A stretch of DNA of 11,911 nucleotides from Flavobacteriaceae bacterium (GCA_015488935.1 WFMU01000335.1:1-11911); one strand, 5' to 3'; numbered from the stretch's first letter, positions 1 through 8,286 are shown. Notes: generated from the sequence alone by a model not told the origin. Program-made: numbers and translations.

Positions 1-612
1 ATACAAGAATACCATTTAATAGGAGATAAAAAAGGCAAGATAATTGATTATCCATATAAATATATAAAAACAGTTACAAAAAATGCCAAGTTCGGACAAG
101 CCATATTCTCAAAATACAAAATTGTAAACCAAGGCTCGTTAGATTTTAATAAAACACAAAATAATGCCATTTATATCGATATAATAAAAAAGCAAGATAC
201 CATTAGAATATATAATTTACATTTAGAGAGTTTAGGACTTAACGTGAATAAAGAAAACTTTGGAGAAAAAAATTCAGAACGACTAATGGCACGTTTGAGT
301 AAAGAATTTGTAAAACAACAACAACAAGTAGAAAAAATAAAAAAACACAGACAAGAATGCAACTATCCAGTTATAATTACAGGAGATTTTAATAATACCG
401 CATATTCTTGGACATATAAAAATATAAAAGGAAATATGAAAGATAGTTTCTTAGAAGCAGGAACAGGATTTGGAAAAACATTTGAAATAAAACACTTTCC
501 AATGCGAATAGATTTTATATTTGCAGATAATATATTTACAATAAACGAACATAAAAACTATAAAGTAATCTATTCCGACCATAAACCAATAATGGCAAGA
601 ATAGGTTTGTAA
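1..612 (+). CDS. Endonuclease/exonuclease/phosphatase family protein (5' partial)
   Basis: The frame is open from base 1 to the TAA at 610-612, giving 203 residues of the C-terminal part of an EEP-fold metal-dependent phosphodiesterase; the true start lies upstream of the window. Numbered from the first codon, family motifs appear in order: IQEY at 1-4, whose Glu3 is the likely metal ligand; NLHLES with His74; GDFNN with Asp129 and Asn131; RIDFIF with Asp171; and SDHKP with Asp193 and His194. Relatives in Flavobacteriia are generally longer, with an N-terminal membrane-anchoring region that would lie off-window. The substrate cannot be read from the sequence: the fold covers DNases, sphingomyelinases and inositol phosphatases. 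An in-frame GTG at 244 is not the start, because conserved sequence lies before it. The next gene begins 28 bases after the stop, so the two are probably cotranscribed. Confidence 0.88.
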   Translation: MQEYHLIGDKKGKIIDYPYKYIKTVTKNAKFGQAIFSKYKIVNQGSLDFNKTQNNAIYIDIIKKQDTIRIYNLHLESLGLNVNKENFGEKNSERLMARLSKEFVKQQQQVEKIKKHRQECNYPVIITGDFNNTAYSWTYKNIKGNMKDSFLEAGTGFGKTFEIKHFPMRIDFIFADNIFTINEHKNYKVIYSDHKPIMARIGL

Positions 613-640
613 AAAAATAATACATTAAACACCATAAAAA

Positions 641-2758
641 ATGAAAAAAATTATAACACTAATAAGCTTGTTTTTATTATTTCAAGGATTTTCGCAACAA
701 AAAGAACTAACACTAAACGATGCCGTTTTAGGATATTACAAAGGACTATATCCAAAAACAATGGCAAGTCTGCAATGGGTAACAGACACAAAATATATTT
801 ATAGAGAAAAAGACGCTTTTATTATAAAAGACGTAGAATCGAATGCCGAAGAAAAAATAACCTTAGAAAACCTACAAAAACAATACAAAGAATTAAAAAG
901 ATTACCACGTTTTATACATATAGATGCCACAAATATAGTTTTTAGAAATAAAAATAATATGCTAACCTACAACTATAAAACAAACGAAGAAACCAATAAA
1001 TTAACCTTTGACGAAAAAGCAGCAAATACCGATTTTAATGCAAATAAAGGAAACTTAGCATATACCATAGAAAACAACTTATATGTAGCAACCGCAACAG
1101 ACCCAAAAGTAGCAGTAACCAATTTTACAGATAAAAATATTGTATCAGGACAAGCAATTGCACGTTATGAATTTGGAATAAGTAAAGGAACCTTTTGGTC
1201 GCCAAAAGGAAACTATTTAGCATTCTATCAAAAAGACGAAAGCAATGTAACCAATTATCCATTAGTAGATATAACAACCTATCCAGCAACATTAAAAAAC
1301 ATAAAATATCCAATGGCAGGACAAGGAAGCGAACTGGCAAAAGTTGGTATTTATGATGTGGCAACAAACAAAACAATTTATTTAAAAATAGACAATACAG
1401 ACGAACACTATCTAACCAATTTATCTTGGTCGCCAGACGAAAAATACGTGTTTTTAGCCGAAGTAAATCGTGCACAAGACCATTTTTCATTTAATAGTTA
1501 CAATGTAAAAACAGGAAAAAAAGTAAAAACCATTTTCGAAGAAAGTAACAGCCGTTGGGTAGAACCAGAACACGATGCCGTATTCTTACCAAACAGTAAC
1601 AAAGAATTTATTTGGATGAGTGAACGTGACGGATTTCAAAACTTATACCTGTACAAAACCAAAGGAAAATTAAAAAAACAACTAACAAATTTTAAATTTG
1701 TAACCAAATCTATTTTAGGATTTGATAAATCTGGAGAAAATGTACTCGTAACAGCAACAGGAAAAGATGGAAAAGAAACACACGTTTATAAAATAAATGT
1801 AGCACATGGAGAAATAACAAAAATTACTTCAAGAAAAGGAACACATAGAGTACAATTAAGAGGAAACTATTTAATAGACAACTTTAGTAGCCTAATAACA
1901 CCAAGAGAAATAAGTATCATAAATATTGTAAATGGAGACGAAATAAGCTTACTAACCGCAGAAAATCCACTAAAAGAATATAAAATAGGCACAACAACAT
2001 TCGGAACATTAATCTCTAAAGATGGAATGCCATTATACACAAGACTAATAAAACCAGCCAATTTTGATTATGCCAAAAAATATCCAGTTTTGGTATATGT
2101 TTATGGCGGAACACACGCACAATTAATAACCAACTCATGGATGGGTGGAGCTAGTTTATGGATGCATTGGTTAGCAACACAAAAAGAATATATTGTATTT
2201 ACATTAGACAATAGAGGCTCAGAAAATAGAGGATTTGCCTTTGAAAGTGTAATACACCGCAAAGCAGGAGACGCAGCAATAGAAGACCAATTAATTGGAA
2301 TAGACTATCTAAAACAATTGCCTTATGTAGATGCAAATAGAATTGCCGTACACGGATGGAGTTACGGTGGATTTATGGCAAGTTCTTTACTATTAAGAAA
2401 CCCAACTGTATATACAACAGCAGTTGCAGGAGGACCAGTAACCGACTGGAAGTATTACGAAGTAATGTATGGAGAACGCTATATGGATACACCACAAGAA
2501 AACCCAGAAGGATATGCCAATGCAAGAGTAGGAAAATACTTAGAAAACCTAGGAGATAACAAGTTGTTAATTATTAATGGAAGTGTAGATCCAACCGTAG
2601 TACCACAACACAGCATGACATTACTAAAAGAAGCAGTTGATAAAAATGTACAAATAGACTATTTTACCTATCCAATGCATCCACATAACGTTAGAGGAAA
2701 AGATAGAGTACACTTAATGCAAAAAGTACTAGATTATATTGTTGAAAATAATAACTAA
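641..2758 (+). CDS. Prolyl tripeptidyl/dipeptidyl peptidase, S9B (DPP IV) family
   Basis: This secreted serine peptidase removes short N-terminal peptides ending in proline, probably in the periplasm, releasing di- or tripeptides as nutrients. Of 705 residues, about 1-19 form a signal peptide (MKKI, then a hydrophobic stretch, then FSQQ), about 40-450 form the beta-propeller, and about 455-705 form the alpha/beta hydrolase domain. The catalytic triad is Ser574 in GWSYGG, Asp650 in NGSVDP and His682 in the C-terminal YPMHPHN stretch. The 76- and 32-residue spacing fits the DPP IV family. Tyr488 is the likely oxyanion residue. The strongest resemblance, from memory, is to Porphyromonas gingivalis PtpA: EFGISKGTFWSP (Glu177) matches the region of its Glu205, and Glu607, 33 residues after the serine, matches its Glu636. 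Tripeptidyl specificity is therefore favoured over dipeptidyl but not proven. The ATG start is supported by the signal peptide. Confidence 0.93.
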   Translation: MKKIITLISLFLLFQGFSQQKELTLNDAVLGYYKGLYPKTMASLQWVTDTKYIYREKDAFIIKDVESNAEEKITLENLQKQYKELKRLPRFIHIDATNIVFRNKNNMLTYNYKTNEETNKLTFDEKAANTDFNANKGNLAYTIENNLYVATATDPKVAVTNFTDKNIVSGQAIARYEFGISKGTFWSPKGNYLAFYQKDESNVTNYPLVDITTYPATLKNIKYPMAGQGSELAKVGIYDVATNKTIYLKIDNTDEHYLTNLSWSPDEKYVFLAEVNRAQDHFSFNSYNVKTGKKVKTIFEESNSRWVEPEHDAVFLPNSNKEFIWMSERDGFQNLYLYKTKGKLKKQLTNFKFVTKSILGFDKSGENVLVTATGKDGKETHVYKINVAHGEITKITSRKGTHRVQLRGNYLIDNFSSLITPREISIINIVNGDEISLLTAENPLKEYKIGTTTFGTLISKDGMPLYTRLIKPANFDYAKKYPVLVYVYGGTHAQLITNSWMGGASLWMHWLATQKEYIVFTLDNRGSENRGFAFESVIHRKAGDAAIEDQLIGIDYLKQLPYVDANRIAVHGWSYGGFMASSLLLRNPTVYTTAVAGGPVTDWKYYEVMYGERYMDTPQENPEGYANARVGKYLENLGDNKLLIINGSVDPTVVPQHSMTLLKEAVDKNVQIDYFTYPMHPHNVRGKDRVHLMQKVLDYIVENNN

Positions 2759-2759
2759 G

Positions 2760-3092
2760 ATGATAGGATTACTACTACTATTTTTTATTGGACAAAAATT
2801 CTACATCTTAGCAGAAGATAGAGGTATGAACAAATGGCTTTATGCATTTCTTGGAATAGCAGTATATTATTTAGGAACTTTTATTGCAGGATTTTTTATA
2901 GGTGTTTATCTAGAGTTATTTGGTTCTGGTGTAGATAACATGAATACTTTAGTTATAGGACTTATTACGATGCCTTTTGGACTTTTAGCCGTTTGGGGAT
3001 TATATTTCTTGTTAGATAGAAAATGGAAAAAAGAAATAGTAAATGACCATGATGAAATTGAAAAAATTGGAACACATATTTTTAAAGATTAA
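2760..3092 (+). CDS. Small uncharacterised membrane protein
   Basis: This is a 110-residue inner-membrane protein of unknown function. Hydrophobic segments lie at about residues 2-18, 27-54 and 67-90, followed by a charged tail rich in Lys, Asp and Glu. The central pattern, KWLYAFLGIAVYYLGTF then a Gly-rich helix, resembles small Bacteroidota proteins I remember only as hypothetical. The ATG at 2760 starts one base after the TAA of the peptidase gene (TAAGATG), which suggests translational coupling. An in-frame TTG at 2739 would add seven residues overlapping that gene; I prefer the ATG because it is the stronger start codon and sits at the coupling position. The next gene follows after 16 bases. 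The context suggests an envelope role but does not identify it. Confidence 0.75.
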   Translation: MIGLLLLFFIGQKFYILAEDRGMNKWLYAFLGIAVYYLGTFIAGFFIGVYLELFGSGVDNMNTLVIGLITMPFGLLAVWGLYFLLDRKWKKEIVNDHDEIEKIGTHIFKD

Positions 3093-3108
3093 TACATAAA
3101 ATAAACCA

Positions 3109-4635
3109 TTGAAAAAAATCTATTTAATCTTATTTTTACTCTACTTTTCTTGTGCAAAAAAGCAAGAAAAAGTAATTACACCAAAAACAGATTTTTGTAC
3201 TACCATACACAGAAACAATAGTATAACTCTGTCTAGTGAATTAAAAGATATTTCTAAAAAAATGCAAACCCAAACAGGCGTGTATGTTTTAGAAGACGGC
3301 GGCGGTTCTATGGTCACTAGAGCATGGCTGAGCGAATATGCAGAAAAAACAATAGACATCCAATATTTTATATTTTCAACCGATAATATCGGATTAATAG
3401 CATGCGATTATTTAGTAAGAGCAGCCGATAGAGGTGTAAAAGTTCGTATATTAATAGACGATTTTATGGTAGATGCCGATATAGAAGATATACTAACCCT
3501 AGATTCACACAAAAATATTCAAATAAAAATCTATAATCCAGGCGTAAACTTAGGAAAGAATTTATTAAAAAAAATACAAAAATTTGCAACCGATTTTAGA
3601 GATGCCAATCAACGGATGCACAACAAAACATTTATTGTAGATAATAAAGTTGTAATTACAGGAGGAAGAAATATAGCAGATGAATATTTTGACTACGATC
3701 ACGAGTATAATTTTAGAGATAGAGATGTATTATTACTCGGAAAAAACACCAAAGAGGTAACCAAATCTTTTGAAACATTTTGGACAAGCAACCTTAGTGT
3801 AGCAACAACCGATTTATTAAAACGAGAAGCCAAAAACAAAAACGACATACACCGATTTGATAAACTCCACGAATATGCCTGTAATCCAGAAAATTTTTGG
3901 CCACAGATACGAACCAAACTAGAAAAATTTCCAACAACCATTAAAAATATACGAAAAAGCAATGGATTAGTATGGTTAGATAGTATCACCTTTGTTTCGG
4001 ATATGCCAGGAAAAAATGATGGAAAAAGTGGATTAGGTGGAGGAGGAGTTACCACAACAACATTATTAAATTTGGTAAAAAATGCAAAAAAATCCATTGC
4101 CATTCAAACACCATATTTAATTACTACTAAATTAAGTCAACAAATATTTGCAGAAGCAGTAGCAAGAGGCGTAGAAATTAAAATTCTAACCAATAGTTTG
4201 GCATCTACAGATAATTTAGAAGCATTTGCAAGTTACCAAACAGACAGAAAAAAATTACTAAAAACAGGCATACAAATATTTGAATTTAAACCAGATGCAG
4301 CAGAACGAGCCAAGATAATGACAGGAGTATTACAAAAAACATTAGCAAAGAAACCAATCTTCGGATTACATGCCAAAACCATGGTAATAGATGAAAAAAT
4401 TACTGTAATAGGAACCTTTAATTTAGATCCGCGAAGTGCCAACCTAAATACCGAATGTGTGGTAATTATGCATTCCAATAAAATAGCAAAAAAAGTACTA
4501 AAAGGAATAAACGAAGAATTTAAAGCCGAAAATTCTTGGGAAACTACACTAGAATTTAATCCAGATTCCAAAGTAAAAAAAGTAAAACGAATTAAATCGT
4601 GGACACGTAAAATTTTACCAAAAGGAATTTTGTAA
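3109..4635 (+). CDS. Phospholipase D family lipoprotein, ClsC-like cardiolipin synthase
   Basis: The product has two HKD motifs, the mark of the phospholipase D superfamily: HNKTFIVD with His171, Lys173 and Asp178, followed by GGRN; and HAKTMVID with His421, Lys423 and Asp428, followed by GTFNLDPRSANLNTE. The N-terminal half (TIDIQYFIF, RGVKVRILIDD, then the first HKD) closely follows E. coli ClsC (YmdC) from memory. ClsC makes cardiolipin from phosphatidylglycerol and phosphatidylethanolamine. Cardiolipin synthesis is the best guess, but general phosphatidyl transfer or hydrolysis is possible. The start is TTG: an in-frame TAA at 3097 excludes anything earlier, and the residues encoded at once form a lipoprotein signal ending YFSC with the lipidated Cys at 15. 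The residues after the Cys are basic (AKKQEK), suggesting retention on the periplasmic face. The 508-residue length fits the family. It is probably the last gene of the run. Confidence 0.88.
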   Translation: MKKIYLILFLLYFSCAKKQEKVITPKTDFCTTIHRNNSITLSSELKDISKKMQTQTGVYVLEDGGGSMVTRAWLSEYAEKTIDIQYFIFSTDNIGLIACDYLVRAADRGVKVRILIDDFMVDADIEDILTLDSHKNIQIKIYNPGVNLGKNLLKKIQKFATDFRDANQRMHNKTFIVDNKVVITGGRNIADEYFDYDHEYNFRDRDVLLLGKNTKEVTKSFETFWTSNLSVATTDLLKREAKNKNDIHRFDKLHEYACNPENFWPQIRTKLEKFPTTIKNIRKSNGLVWLDSITFVSDMPGKNDGKSGLGGGGVTTTTLLNLVKNAKKSIAIQTPYLITTKLSQQIFAEAVARGVEIKILTNSLASTDNLEAFASYQTDRKKLLKTGIQIFEFKPDAAERAKIMTGVLQKTLAKKPIFGLHAKTMVIDEKITVIGTFNLDPRSANLNTECVVIMHSNKIAKKVLKGINEEFKAENSWETTLEFNPDSKVKKVKRIKSWTRKILPKGIL

Positions 4636-4655
4636 AAAATTGCAGAATCAATTTT
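4636..4655. terminator. Possible weak bidirectional terminator between convergent genes
   Basis: A perfect 7-bp inverted repeat, AAAATTG and CAATTTT around a 6-base loop, begins directly after the stop of the ClsC-like gene. On either strand the second arm ends in a run of T. The stem holds one G-C pair only, so it would be a weak hairpin. The position between convergent genes is what makes a terminator plausible. Confidence 0.35.
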
Positions 4656-4696
4656 AGAAAACCTTTGTACACAACATGAAAGAAATCCAATCCCAA

Positions 4697-5998
4697 TTAT
4701 TCATACAACAAATATTTACTACGCACTTTTTTAAAAGCCATATTTGGTCGCAACCAATCTTTTCTAATCTCGCGATAAGTATAACCTTGTTCAATCTGTT
4801 TCTGTAATTTTTTTGTTCCAGCTAGTTTGGTAAAAAACGCAGTAAAAAATGTAGATTTATCCTTTGTGTTAACATAAGCATCAATAAGCCACTCCAAATT
4901 AAGCATATTTAGTTTTTTATGATTTCTCAAATCTTGTCCGTAACAAACCTTGCCTTTGTGTTTTGGAAATTTAGCACCAAAATTAGGATGTGGTGTAAAT
5001 GTAAACGTATTATATTTTTTATTTAAAAAAGGAGAGCCATAGACTTGGAATTGCATTTCGGTACCACGACCACAACTCACATTAGTACCTTCAAAAAAAG
5101 CCAAACTAGGATACAAATTAATAGCAGTTGCATTTGGTAAATTAGGCGACGGTATTACAGGTAAATTATACGGCGTTTGATGTGTGTAATTTTGCAAAGG
5201 AATTACTGTTAAGTCACAAGTAATACCATTTTTTAACCATTTTTCGCCATTAATCATTTTGGCATATTCGCCAATAGTCATGCCATAAACCAATGGTACA
5301 GGGTGCATACCAACAAAAGAAGAAAACTCTTTTTCGAGTATTGGACCATCTACATAATGCGCATTTGGATTAGGTCTATCTAATACAATAACAGGAATAT
5401 TTGCTTCGGCACAAGCCTCCATTACATAATGTAAAGTAGAAATATAGGTGTAAAAACGAACACCAACATCCTGAATATCGAACAAAACAACATCCAAACC
5501 CTTTAATTGTTCGGGTTTTGGTTTTCTATTACTACCATAAAGCGAAATAATAGGAAGGTGTGTTTTACTATCAATACCATTTTTAACATGCTCTCCAGCA
5601 TCTGCCTTTCCTCTAAAACCATGTTCGGGAGCAAAAACCGTTTTAATTTGTTTTGGAAATTGTCGGTTGAGGTAATCTACCAAGTGTAAAGTATCTGTTT
5701 TTGTGCCAGTAGTACGTTCATTTACAGCATATTTGTGCGTAATCGTAACACGCGATGTTTGGTTGGCAACTACGGCAAAAACCTTTCCTTTTAATAATGG
5801 GAAATAGTTGTCAAACCGATTTGCAGCAATGCCAATAGCCTGTTTTTTTGCAGTTTTTTTGGTAGTATTTTGTACTAATTTATCTGTAGAATTAGTAATT
5901 ATTTTTTTAGATTTATTCTGACTTCCGCAAGAAACAGCAAAAAGAGAAATAAAAAACCAAATAAAAAAAGTATTTTTGAAACGAAAATAGAACCTCAT
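4697..5998 (-). CDS. namZ: DUF1343 lipoprotein, NamZ-like exo-beta-N-acetylmuramidase
   Basis: This 433-residue lipoprotein belongs to the DUF1343 family (PF07075). Characterised members, Bacillus subtilis NamZ and Tannerella homologues (GH171), cleave terminal N-acetylmuramic acid from peptidoglycan fragments. Visible family features are VVANQTS (76-82), FAPEHGFRGKADAGEH (122-137) with the conserved Glu125 and His126, FDIQDVGVRFYTYISTLH (173-190), VLDRPNP (205-211), VDGP (216-219), and YPSLAFFEGTNVSCGRGTE (296-314). The N-terminus is a long hydrophobic signal ending in the lipobox AVSC with Cys24, followed by a Ser/Lys/Thr-rich linker to about residue 52. The non-acidic residues after the Cys suggest the periplasmic face. 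The likely role is recycling cell-wall fragments or scavenging them from other bacteria. Its ATG lies only five bases from the divergent TTG at 6004. The gene symbol is by homology; the exact enzymatic activity is inferred. Confidence 0.88.
   Translation of the reverse strand: MRFYFRFKNTFFIWFFISLFAVSCGSQNKSKKIITNSTDKLVQNTTKKTAKKQAIGIAANRFDNYFPLLKGKVFAVVANQTSRVTITHKYAVNERTTGTKTDTLHLVDYLNRQFPKQIKTVFAPEHGFRGKADAGEHVKNGIDSKTHLPIISLYGSNRKPKPEQLKGLDVVLFDIQDVGVRFYTYISTLHYVMEACAEANIPVIVLDRPNPNAHYVDGPILEKEFSSFVGMHPVPLVYGMTIGEYAKMINGEKWLKNGITCDLTVIPLQNYTHQTPYNLPVIPSPNLPNATAINLYPSLAFFEGTNVSCGRGTEMQFQVYGSPFLNKKYNTFTFTPHPNFGAKFPKHKGKVCYGQDLRNHKKLNMLNLEWLIDAYVNTKDKSTFFTAFFTKLAGTKKLQKQIEQGYTYREIRKDWLRPNMAFKKVRSKYLLYE
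5971..5978 (+). promoter_or_regulatory. Candidate Bacteroidota -7 box for the FtsX-like gene
   Basis: TATTTTTG matches the Bacteroidota -7 consensus TAnnTTTG exactly and ends 25 bases before the TTG start at 6004. It lies inside the 5' end of the divergent NamZ-like gene, the only place a promoter can be given the five-base gap. I see no good -33 TTG at the usual spacing upstream, and such motifs are common by chance in AT-rich DNA, so this is tentative. Confidence 0.35.
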
Positions 5999-6003
5999 AG
6001 ATA

Positions 6004-7260
6004 TTGAATTACGAATTATTTATAGCAAAACGATTAATTGCCAATAAGAAGGGTAAAAGTAGTATTTCTTCTTCAATAATAAAAATTGCCATAGTATCCA
6101 TTACGGTGAGTATGGTGGTAATGATATTGTCTATTTCTACAGGGATTGGACTAAAAAAGAAGATTAAAGAAAAATTATCTGGACTTAATGGGCATGTTAT
6201 TATTTCTAATTTTAATCAGAATAATGCTTTAAATACGAGTAATCCAATCTCTAAAAACCAAGATTTTTATCCAGAATTTAAAAATATTGAAGGTGTAAAA
6301 CATGTGCAAGTATTTGCCTCCAAAGCAGGTGTAATACGTACCGTAAAAGATTTTGAAAATATTATTTTTAAAGGTGTAGGAGCTGATTATGATTGGTCTT
6401 TTTTTAAAGCATATTTAGAAGAAGGAGAAATTCTAAAATTAGGAGAAAAAACAACAAATGATGTGTTAATTTCTAAAATAACCTCGGAGCGATTGGGCTT
6501 AAAATTAGGCGATAAGTTTAATATGTGGTTTTTAAAAAGTAGTAAAAATAAGAATATTGGCGATATAAAATCCAATACCAAAGTAAGACCATTGCGTGTG
6601 GCTGGAATTTATAATTCTGGTGTTATTGAGTTTGATAAAGTATATATTATTGGCGATATAAAAGTTATTCAACGATTAAATAAATGGAAAGCAGACCAAA
6701 TAGGTGGATTTGAAATATTTATAAATGAATTTGATAATCTAGAGCAAAAGGGTAATGAAATATATGAAAGTATCGATCCATCATTAAATGCACATACTAT
6801 TGCCGATAAAAATAGTGGATTATTTGAATGGTTGGATATGTTTGATGTTAATATTCGATTAATCATTATTATTATGATAATAATTTCGGGCATAAATATG
6901 ATAACGGCGTTATTGGTACTGATACTAGAAAGAACTCAAATGATAGGTATTTTAAAATCTTTGGGAAATTCTAATAAAAGTATTCAGAAAATATTTTTAT
7001 ACAATGCAGGTTACCTAATATTAAAAGGTTTGTTTTGGGGAAATTTAATAGGATTGGGATTGTTATTAGTACAAAAGTATTTTGGATTTATTACTTTAAA
7101 TCCAGAAAATTACTATGTAAACAAAGCGCCAGTATATATAAATGTTCCCTATATGTTACTGTTAAATATTGGAACGCTGTTTCTGTGTTTGTTAATGCTA
7201 ATTATACCAACGTTTATGGTGAGCAAAATTAATCCTGCGAAAGCAATAAAATTTGAATAA
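6004..7260 (+). CDS. FtsX/LolE-family ABC transporter permease
   Basis: This 418-residue inner-membrane protein has the MacB/LolC/E topology: a membrane segment at about 24-46, a large periplasmic domain at about 47-283 (MacB_PCD-like), then three segments at about 284-306, 335-358 and 380-404. Between segments two and three is the cytoplasmic stretch ERTQMIGILKSLGNSNKSI, typical of the region that couples FtsX permeases to their ATPase. The C-terminus, NPAKAIKFE, has the usual family ending. The probable role is lipoprotein release from the inner membrane (LolE-like), but MacB- and FtsX-type roles share this fold. No ATPase gene is in the window, so the partner must be encoded elsewhere. The TTG start is forced by an in-frame TAG at 5998-6000, and the N-terminus MNYELFIAKRLI looks like a genuine start. 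The next gene begins directly after the stop. Confidence 0.87.
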   Translation: MNYELFIAKRLIANKKGKSSISSSIIKIAIVSITVSMVVMILSISTGIGLKKKIKEKLSGLNGHVIISNFNQNNALNTSNPISKNQDFYPEFKNIEGVKHVQVFASKAGVIRTVKDFENIIFKGVGADYDWSFFKAYLEEGEILKLGEKTTNDVLISKITSERLGLKLGDKFNMWFLKSSKNKNIGDIKSNTKVRPLRVAGIYNSGVIEFDKVYIIGDIKVIQRLNKWKADQIGGFEIFINEFDNLEQKGNEIYESIDPSLNAHTIADKNSGLFEWLDMFDVNIRLIIIIMIIISGINMITALLVLILERTQMIGILKSLGNSNKSIQKIFLYNAGYLILKGLFWGNLIGLGLLLVQKYFGFITLNPENYYVNKAPVYINVPYMLLLNIGTLFLCLLMLIIPTFMVSKINPAKAIKFE

Positions 7261-8286
7261 ATGAAAGTTTTAAATTTATTTTTAGTAGTATTTTTACTGT
7301 TTGGATGTATTCAAGATCCTAAAAAAAAGTCTGTGGTAAAACAACAAACTTCGGTAAAGAAAAAATCACAAAGCAAAAAACAAAAAGTTGGAAGAAATAC
7401 GTATGCAGCTGCAATAAAACGTACTACAAAATTTGCAAATGGTCTTGATTTTAATTTGGATTATATTCGCAAAAAAGGCTTGGCCGATAAAAAATTCTTA
7501 GCAGAGTTTTTAGGATTGTATTTAAAATTGCAGAAAGCAGCAACAACAGCGGCAGAGAAAAAGGCATTGCATAATAGGGTAGTGCCATTTTACAACAAAA
7601 CATTAGAAACAAGTTTTCATAATATGGGCGCAGTAAATGATAAGTTATTCAAAAAAAATAGCATGTCCTATATGCGTATTATGTGGTTGCTTAATGAAAT
7701 GGGTTTTAATATTACCAAATATAAAAAAGAACTGGCAAAAGTTCAAAAACGAATGGACAATCACATGCGTGTAAGAGGCGAGTGGCAACGTGCTGTATTT
7801 GATAAATATTATGATTTTTTTAAAATTAAAAAACCAGTTATATTACAAAATGCAAGGCGATTGAAAGGACCAATAACTACGCAAAAAGCTTTAAAATTTT
7901 ACGATAGAAGAAATGCCTATGTACTAACGCACTTTGTATTTGCGGCTTACGATTATGGCAATAAAAAAACACAAACACGTTTTACAAAAGTAGATATTGA
8001 TTATTTAAAAAGTATATTGCCACAAATTATAAAAAAGTTTGAATTGAAACAAAATGATGATATTGTTGCAGAGTTATTAACTTGTTTGGTGTTTATTGGC
8101 AAAACGGATACAGAGGCATTTAAAGTTTCTTATAAACGTTTGTTAAGTCGCCAAAATATAGATGGCTCTTTTGGAAGTTATGAACGTTCTAGAAAAAAAA
8201 TTGGTAGTGATGTAGAGTTTAGACAATATTTGCATACAACATTGGTTGCTCTTGAAACTTTGGTAGAATTTGAAGATAGAAAATAG
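7261..8286 (+). CDS. Uncharacterised lipoprotein, possible alpha/alpha-toroid fold
   Basis: I cannot name this 341-residue protein. The signal peptide ends in LLFGC with the lipidated Cys at 16. A Lys/Gln/Ser-rich linker runs to about residue 45, and the rest looks mainly helical. Two stretches stand out: AYVLTHFVFAAYDYG (219-233), with conserved-looking His224 and Asp231, and RQNIDGSFGSYE (297-308), followed by QYLHTTLVALETL (322-334). The QNxDGSFG part resembles the QW-type repeats of terpene-cyclase and related alpha/alpha toroids, and the LTHxxFxxxDYG part recalls uncharacterised families such as DUF6895. Both comparisons are from memory. The residues after the Cys (IQDPKKK) suggest a periplasmic rather than surface location. 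Its ATG directly follows the TAA of the FtsX-like gene, so the two are probably translationally coupled and may act together. Confidence 0.82.
   Translation: MKVLNLFLVVFLLFGCIQDPKKKSVVKQQTSVKKKSQSKKQKVGRNTYAAAIKRTTKFANGLDFNLDYIRKKGLADKKFLAEFLGLYLKLQKAATTAAEKKALHNRVVPFYNKTLETSFHNMGAVNDKLFKKNSMSYMRIMWLLNEMGFNITKYKKELAKVQKRMDNHMRVRGEWQRAVFDKYYDFFKIKKPVILQNARRLKGPITTQKALKFYDRRNAYVLTHFVFAAYDYGNKKTQTRFTKVDIDYLKSILPQIIKKFELKQNDDIVAELLTCLVFIGKTDTEAFKVSYKRLLSRQNIDGSFGSYERSRKKIGSDVEFRQYLHTTLVALETLVEFEDRK

Noticed and set aside
244..612. GTG at 244 as the start of the first gene
   Set aside because: The frame is open back to base 1 and encodes conserved family sequence, including the IQEY metal-ligand motif and His74, so 244 is internal.
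1125..1490. Minus-strand reading frame inside the peptidase gene
   Set aside because: It is antisense to a clear S9 gene, low in complexity and without recognisable motifs; it is a shadow frame.
3699..4103. Minus-strand frame opposite the phospholipase D gene
   Set aside because: It lies wholly opposite a gene with intact HKD motifs and has no family features of its own.
6026..6033. TCGTTTTG on the minus strand as a -7 box for the NamZ-like gene
   Set aside because: It misses the A of TAnnTTTG and has no TTG at a suitable distance upstream, so it is too weak to list as a promoter.
1..8286. Apparent change in isoleucine codon preference (ATA-rich before about 4.6 kb, more ATT after 6.0 kb)
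   Set aside because: A hand count of about ten codons per gene (7 ATA and 3 ATT in the peptidase; 5 ATA and 7 ATT in the permease) is too small to support transfer or a compositional boundary.
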